The notes below the pieces were generated by a model. The model was given only the letters and a program-made list of their open reading frames with translations, was not told where the DNA came from and made no database searches. 5,935 nucleotides of DNA, taken from assembly GCA_913058025.1 (NCBI GenBank), contig CAJXPN010000316.1:1-5935 (forward strand). The letters are read 5' to 3'. Positions 3,689-5,935 of the stretch are shown piece after piece. The stretch is from an uncultured Myxococcales bacterium (lineage in GTDB: Bacteria > Myxococcota_A > Bradymonadia > Bradymonadales > Bradymonadaceae). Within the stretch, counting starts at the first letter, position 1; every line of letters starts with the position of its first letter. The position numbers and the translations under genes are program-made.

Positions 3689-5935
3689 ATGAGTATGCAC
3701 ATGATTCGCGCGTTCGTCGCGGGAGCGGCGGTGACCCTAGCAGTGGTCGCCGCTCCCGCGACAGCGGGTGCCTGGGAGATGCAGGTCGGTTCGCTGACGA
3801 CCGTGGACTCCATCTCTGGGCCGAAGTCGGCGACGGCCGTGACGTTCGCGGAGCCGTTCGACGCGCCGCCGGTGGTGTTCGCGCTGCCGACGACGGAGGG
3901 GAACAACTCGGCGGTGATCCGCCTCTCCGATGTGACGGCCAACGGGTTCTCGTTGCTCGTGGCGGAGGACCCTTCATGGGACGGACCGCACGTGAGCATG
4001 TCCGTGACCTACGTCGCGGTGGAGAGTGGCGACCACATGCTGCCCGACGGGACGCGCGTGGTCGTGGGGACGCTGCCGACGACCACGGCGCAGCTCGGGG
4101 CGAACTTCCCTGGGATGGGAGCCTGGGAGCAGGTCACCTTCCCGATGGCGTTCGGGACCGCGCCCGTGGTCATCTCACAGGTTCAGACGATGGCGAACGA
4201 GGAGGACTCTCCTCCTACGACCCCATCCCAGCCCTTCCTCGCGACCGCCGTCCAGGCCGTGACTTTGTCTGGCTTCGACGTGGCGCTCGAGCGCAGCGAG
4301 GTCACCGACGGCGCGATCACGTTGCCGGAGACGATCGGCTACATCGCGATGGCGTCGGGTGTGAGCTCGTCGTTCTCGGATCGCGCGGGGACGTCCGTCC
4401 CCTTCGTGACGCGGACGGCGACGGGCATCCGCCGCTGGGACGCGGGCTGCTCGCGGGTGAACTTCGGCGCGACGTTCCCCCAGGGCGGGCGCGTGCTCGC
4501 GGGGCTCACGACGCGCCCGGACACCGACGGCGGCTGGCTGCGTAGGTGCGGCGCCGCGACCACGACGTACGTGGACCTGACGATCGACGAGGATCGCGTC
4601 GGTGACGGAGAGCGCGGCGGCACGGCGTCGCCGGTCAACGTGATTGGCTTCGGCCGTGACTTCGTCGGTGAGTTCGAGGTCCCTGGCACGGTGAACGTGG
4701 TCCAGGACGAGGTCCAGGTGGGCGACTCGCTCCAGGTCGTGGTCTCGGACCTCGACCTCATCACGACCAACCCCGCCACGATCACGGTCAGCGCGGCGAC
4801 GGCTCGCGCGCCGATGGACTCCGTGATCGTGACGCTCACGCGCACCGCGCTCGGGACATACGAGGGCACGCTCGCGACGACGGCTGGCGCGACGAACGCG
4901 TCGGCGCTCAACGTCGAGGTGGGCGACTCGGTCGAGGTGACCTACGCGGACGCCGCGCCCGCGAACCTGCTCACGGACGCTGCGACGGTGATCGGCTGCG
5001 GCGACAGCGTCGTCCAGCAGGTCCTGCTCACGGAGACCTGCGACGACGGCGGCACCGCGCCCGGTGACGGCTGCGACGCGTCCTGCCTCATCGAGCCCGG
5101 CTACACGTGCCCGCTCGAGGGCGGCGTGTGCGCCACGGTGGCGGTGGACGCCCCCGCGGACGGCTCCTTCGTGAACACGGCGCGGCCGACCTTCAGCGGC
5201 ACCGCGACCGCCGGGTTCACCGTCACGCTCACGCTCACGAGCCCCTCCGGCACGATCTTCACGCAGTCGGTCGTCGCGGGCGCAGGGACCTGGTCGTACA
5301 CGCCGGCGTTCTCGATCGCCGACGGCGGCTACGAGATCCAGGCGACGCTGGCGACGTCCGGCGGCCCCACCTCGGACGCGAACGACTTCACGATCGACAC
5401 GGGCGCGCCCGCGGTGTCGATCACGGACCCCACGACCACGGGGACCTCGACCGGTGAGAAGCGCCCGACGATCTCTGGCTCCGTCGAGGCCGGCTCCTCG
5501 CTCACCGTCACGCTGACGAACTCGGGCGGCGTGGTCGTCGCGACGCTCGCGCAGGGCTCGGCCGCCGCGGGCTGGTCGCTCCAGCCGCTCGCGGACCTCG
5601 CCGACGGGACCTACACGATCTCGGCCACGGCGACCGACGACGCCGGCAACATCGGCACCGCGTCGAGCGACATCTCCGTGGACAACTCCTTGCCTGGCGT
5701 CGCGATCACGAGCCCCTCTCAGCCCGGCACCGCCACGACCGATGGCACCCCCGCGCTCGCGGGGACGTGCGAGGTCGGCACGAACCTCGTGGTGACGGTG
5801 TCGCTCGGCGGCGCCGTCGTCGACACGCTCGCGCAGGTCTGCGCCGGGGCGTGGCTCTTCTCACCGTCGCTCGCCGAGGGCACCTACGTCATCGTCGCGA
5901 CCGCGACCGACGGCGCCGCCAACAGCGCCACCGCG
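3689..5935 (+). CDS. Large secreted surface protein: H-type-lectin-like repeats, DUF4215 and Ig-like domains (3' end outside window)
   Basis: The frame is open for 749 codons to the window end. Residues 1-26 form a Sec signal peptide (Arg7, a hydrophobic core, APATA, with cleavage near 26-28). Residues about 29-330 hold three H-type-lectin-like repeats; repeats 1 and 2 show the pattern V-T-F...F...PPVVFALPT, V-T-x-x-GF, and closing VTYVAVESG or IGYIAMASG. Residues 331-432 form a Thr/Val/Asp-rich beta domain (VGDSLQVVVSDLDL, TYEGTL, VGDSVEVTYAD). Residues 437-481 match a DUF4215/Myxococcus cysteine-rich repeat, with Cys 437, 451, 462, 466, 474 and 481 and the core CDDGGTAPGDGC. From 484 three Ig-like units follow. 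The expected role is carbohydrate binding or adhesion at the cell surface or in the matrix; no catalytic residues are evident. The C-terminus is not visible, so it cannot be said whether a MYXO-CTERM or other sorting signal is present. Domain names are assigned by eye. Confidence 0.9.
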   Translation, partial: MSMHMIRAFVAGAAVTLAVVAAPATAGAWEMQVGSLTTVDSISGPKSATAVTFAEPFDAPPVVFALPTTEGNNSAVIRLSDVTANGFSLLVAEDPSWDGPHVSMSVTYVAVESGDHMLPDGTRVVVGTLPTTTAQLGANFPGMGAWEQVTFPMAFGTAPVVISQVQTMANEEDSPPTTPSQPFLATAVQAVTLSGFDVALERSEVTDGAITLPETIGYIAMASGVSSSFSDRAGTSVPFVTRTATGIRRWDAGCSRVNFGATFPQGGRVLAGLTTRPDTDGGWLRRCGAATTTYVDLTIDEDRVGDGERGGTASPVNVIGFGRDFVGEFEVPGTVNVVQDEVQVGDSLQVVVSDLDLITTNPATITVSAATARAPMDSVIVTLTRTALGTYEGTLATTAGATNASALNVEVGDSVEVTYADAAPANLLTDAATVIGCGDSVVQQVLLTETCDDGGTAPGDGCDASCLIEPGYTCPLEGGVCATVAVDAPADGSFVNTARPTFSGTATAGFTVTLTLTSPSGTIFTQSVVAGAGTWSYTPAFSIADGGYEIQATLATSGGPTSDANDFTIDTGAPAVSITDPTTTGTSTGEKRPTISGSVEAGSSLTVTLTNSGGVVVATLAQGSAAAGWSLQPLADLADGTYTISATATDDAGNIGTASSDISVDNSLPGVAITSPSQPGTATTDGTPALAGTCEVGTNLVVTVSLGGAVVDTLAQVCAGAWLFSPSLAEGTYVIVATATDGAANSATA
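3773..4678 (+). repeat. Three H-type-lectin-like repeats (protein residues 29-330)
   Basis: The units are about residues 29-124, 125-228 and 229-330. The first two share W near the start, F-x-x-x-F, PVV, a V-T-x-x-GF strand and a closing aromatic-I/V-A strand; the link between them is HMLPDGTRVVVGTL. The third is more divergent and contains Cys254 and Cys288, perhaps a disulfide, with ATFPQGGRVLAGL and TIDEDRVGDGERGG. H-type lectins of this fold bind sugars such as GalNAc in eukaryotes, but the bacterial ligand here is unknown. Confidence 0.6.
4997..5131 (+). other. DUF4215-type cysteine-rich repeat (protein residues 437-481)
   Basis: The spacing CGD...TETCDDGG...GDGCDASC...EPGYTC...C matches the Myxococcus cysteine-rich disulfide repeat, normally CGDG...E.CDDGN...GDGC...C...GF.C. 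It has six cysteines, enough for three disulfides. There is a Ser where the fourth CGDG residue is usually Gly, and Gly where CDDGN usually has Asn. One copy is present; in other proteins the module often occurs in tandem. Confidence 0.8.
5138..5935 (+). repeat. Tandem bacterial Ig-like domains, three units, the last cut by the window end
   Basis: The units span about residues 484-574, 575-669 and 670-749+. Each has a V-x-I-x-x-P opening (APADGSF, ITDPTTT, ITSPSQP), a P-T/A-(F/I/L)-x-G strand, a central V-T-(L/V) strand, a G-x-W-(S/L) turn and a closing D/E-G-x-Y-x-I/V-x-A-T strand, with DTGAP or DNSLP linkers between. This is the common stalk module of bacterial adhesins, so more copies are likely beyond the window. 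Confidence 0.75.

Noticed and set aside
3984..4003. CACGTG in the lectin gene considered as a parS core
   Set aside because: The flanks do not form the required TGTTT/AAACA or GTTC/GAAC arms, and the hexamer fits ordinary His-Val codons.
3562..4545. Plus-strand open frame (327 codons) starting inside the parAB terminator
   Set aside because: It starts in a terminator hairpin and turns into Arg/Gly/Asp-rich low complexity. The frame from 3689 has a signal peptide, a ribosome binding site and conserved domains over the same bases.

Overview
The window is a GC-rich bacterial chromosome segment, most likely from Myxococcota or a related deltaproteobacterial lineage. The clues are the cysteine-rich 'Myxococcus disulfide' repeat in the last gene, a lipoprotein fusing LamG and WD40 domains, and very GC-rich third codon positions. 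That assignment is an inference from gene content; no marker gene here fixes the genus.

Layout. Positions 1-1170 (minus strand) hold the first 390 codons of a predicted lipoprotein with an N-terminal LamG-like domain followed by WD40 repeats; its 3' end lies outside the window. A strong hairpin (1201-1241) separates it from a complete tRNA-Pro gene with anticodon GGG (1248-1321, minus). Positions 1322-1558 form a divergent control region: a good sigma70-type promoter faces the tRNA, a weaker one faces parA, and there are nested inverted repeats and a short tandem repeat. Next comes a chromosomal-type partition operon on the plus strand: parA (1559-2359), a 128-bp structured spacer, and parB (2488-3528), closed by an intrinsic terminator (3553-3587). 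From 3689 to the window end runs the first 749 codons of a large secreted protein: Sec signal peptide, three H-type-lectin-like repeats, a beta-rich spacer domain, one DUF4215-type cysteine-rich repeat, and at least three tandem bacterial Ig-like domains.

How it works together. ParA (deviant-Walker ATPase) and ParB (CTP-switch clamp that loads at parS) form the chromosome segregation system. They are the only two genes here that clearly act together. No parS site or DnaA box was found in the window. The flanking surface genes look like species-specific envelope or adhesion functions and are separated from parAB by terminators or divergent transcription.

I see no undescribed defence or mobile system. 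The points worth a second look are the LamG-WD40 lipoprotein architecture, the lectin/DUF4215/Ig surface protein, the compact divergent tRNA-Pro/parA control region, the structured parA-parB gap, and a possible strand-linked bias in synonymous codon choice.
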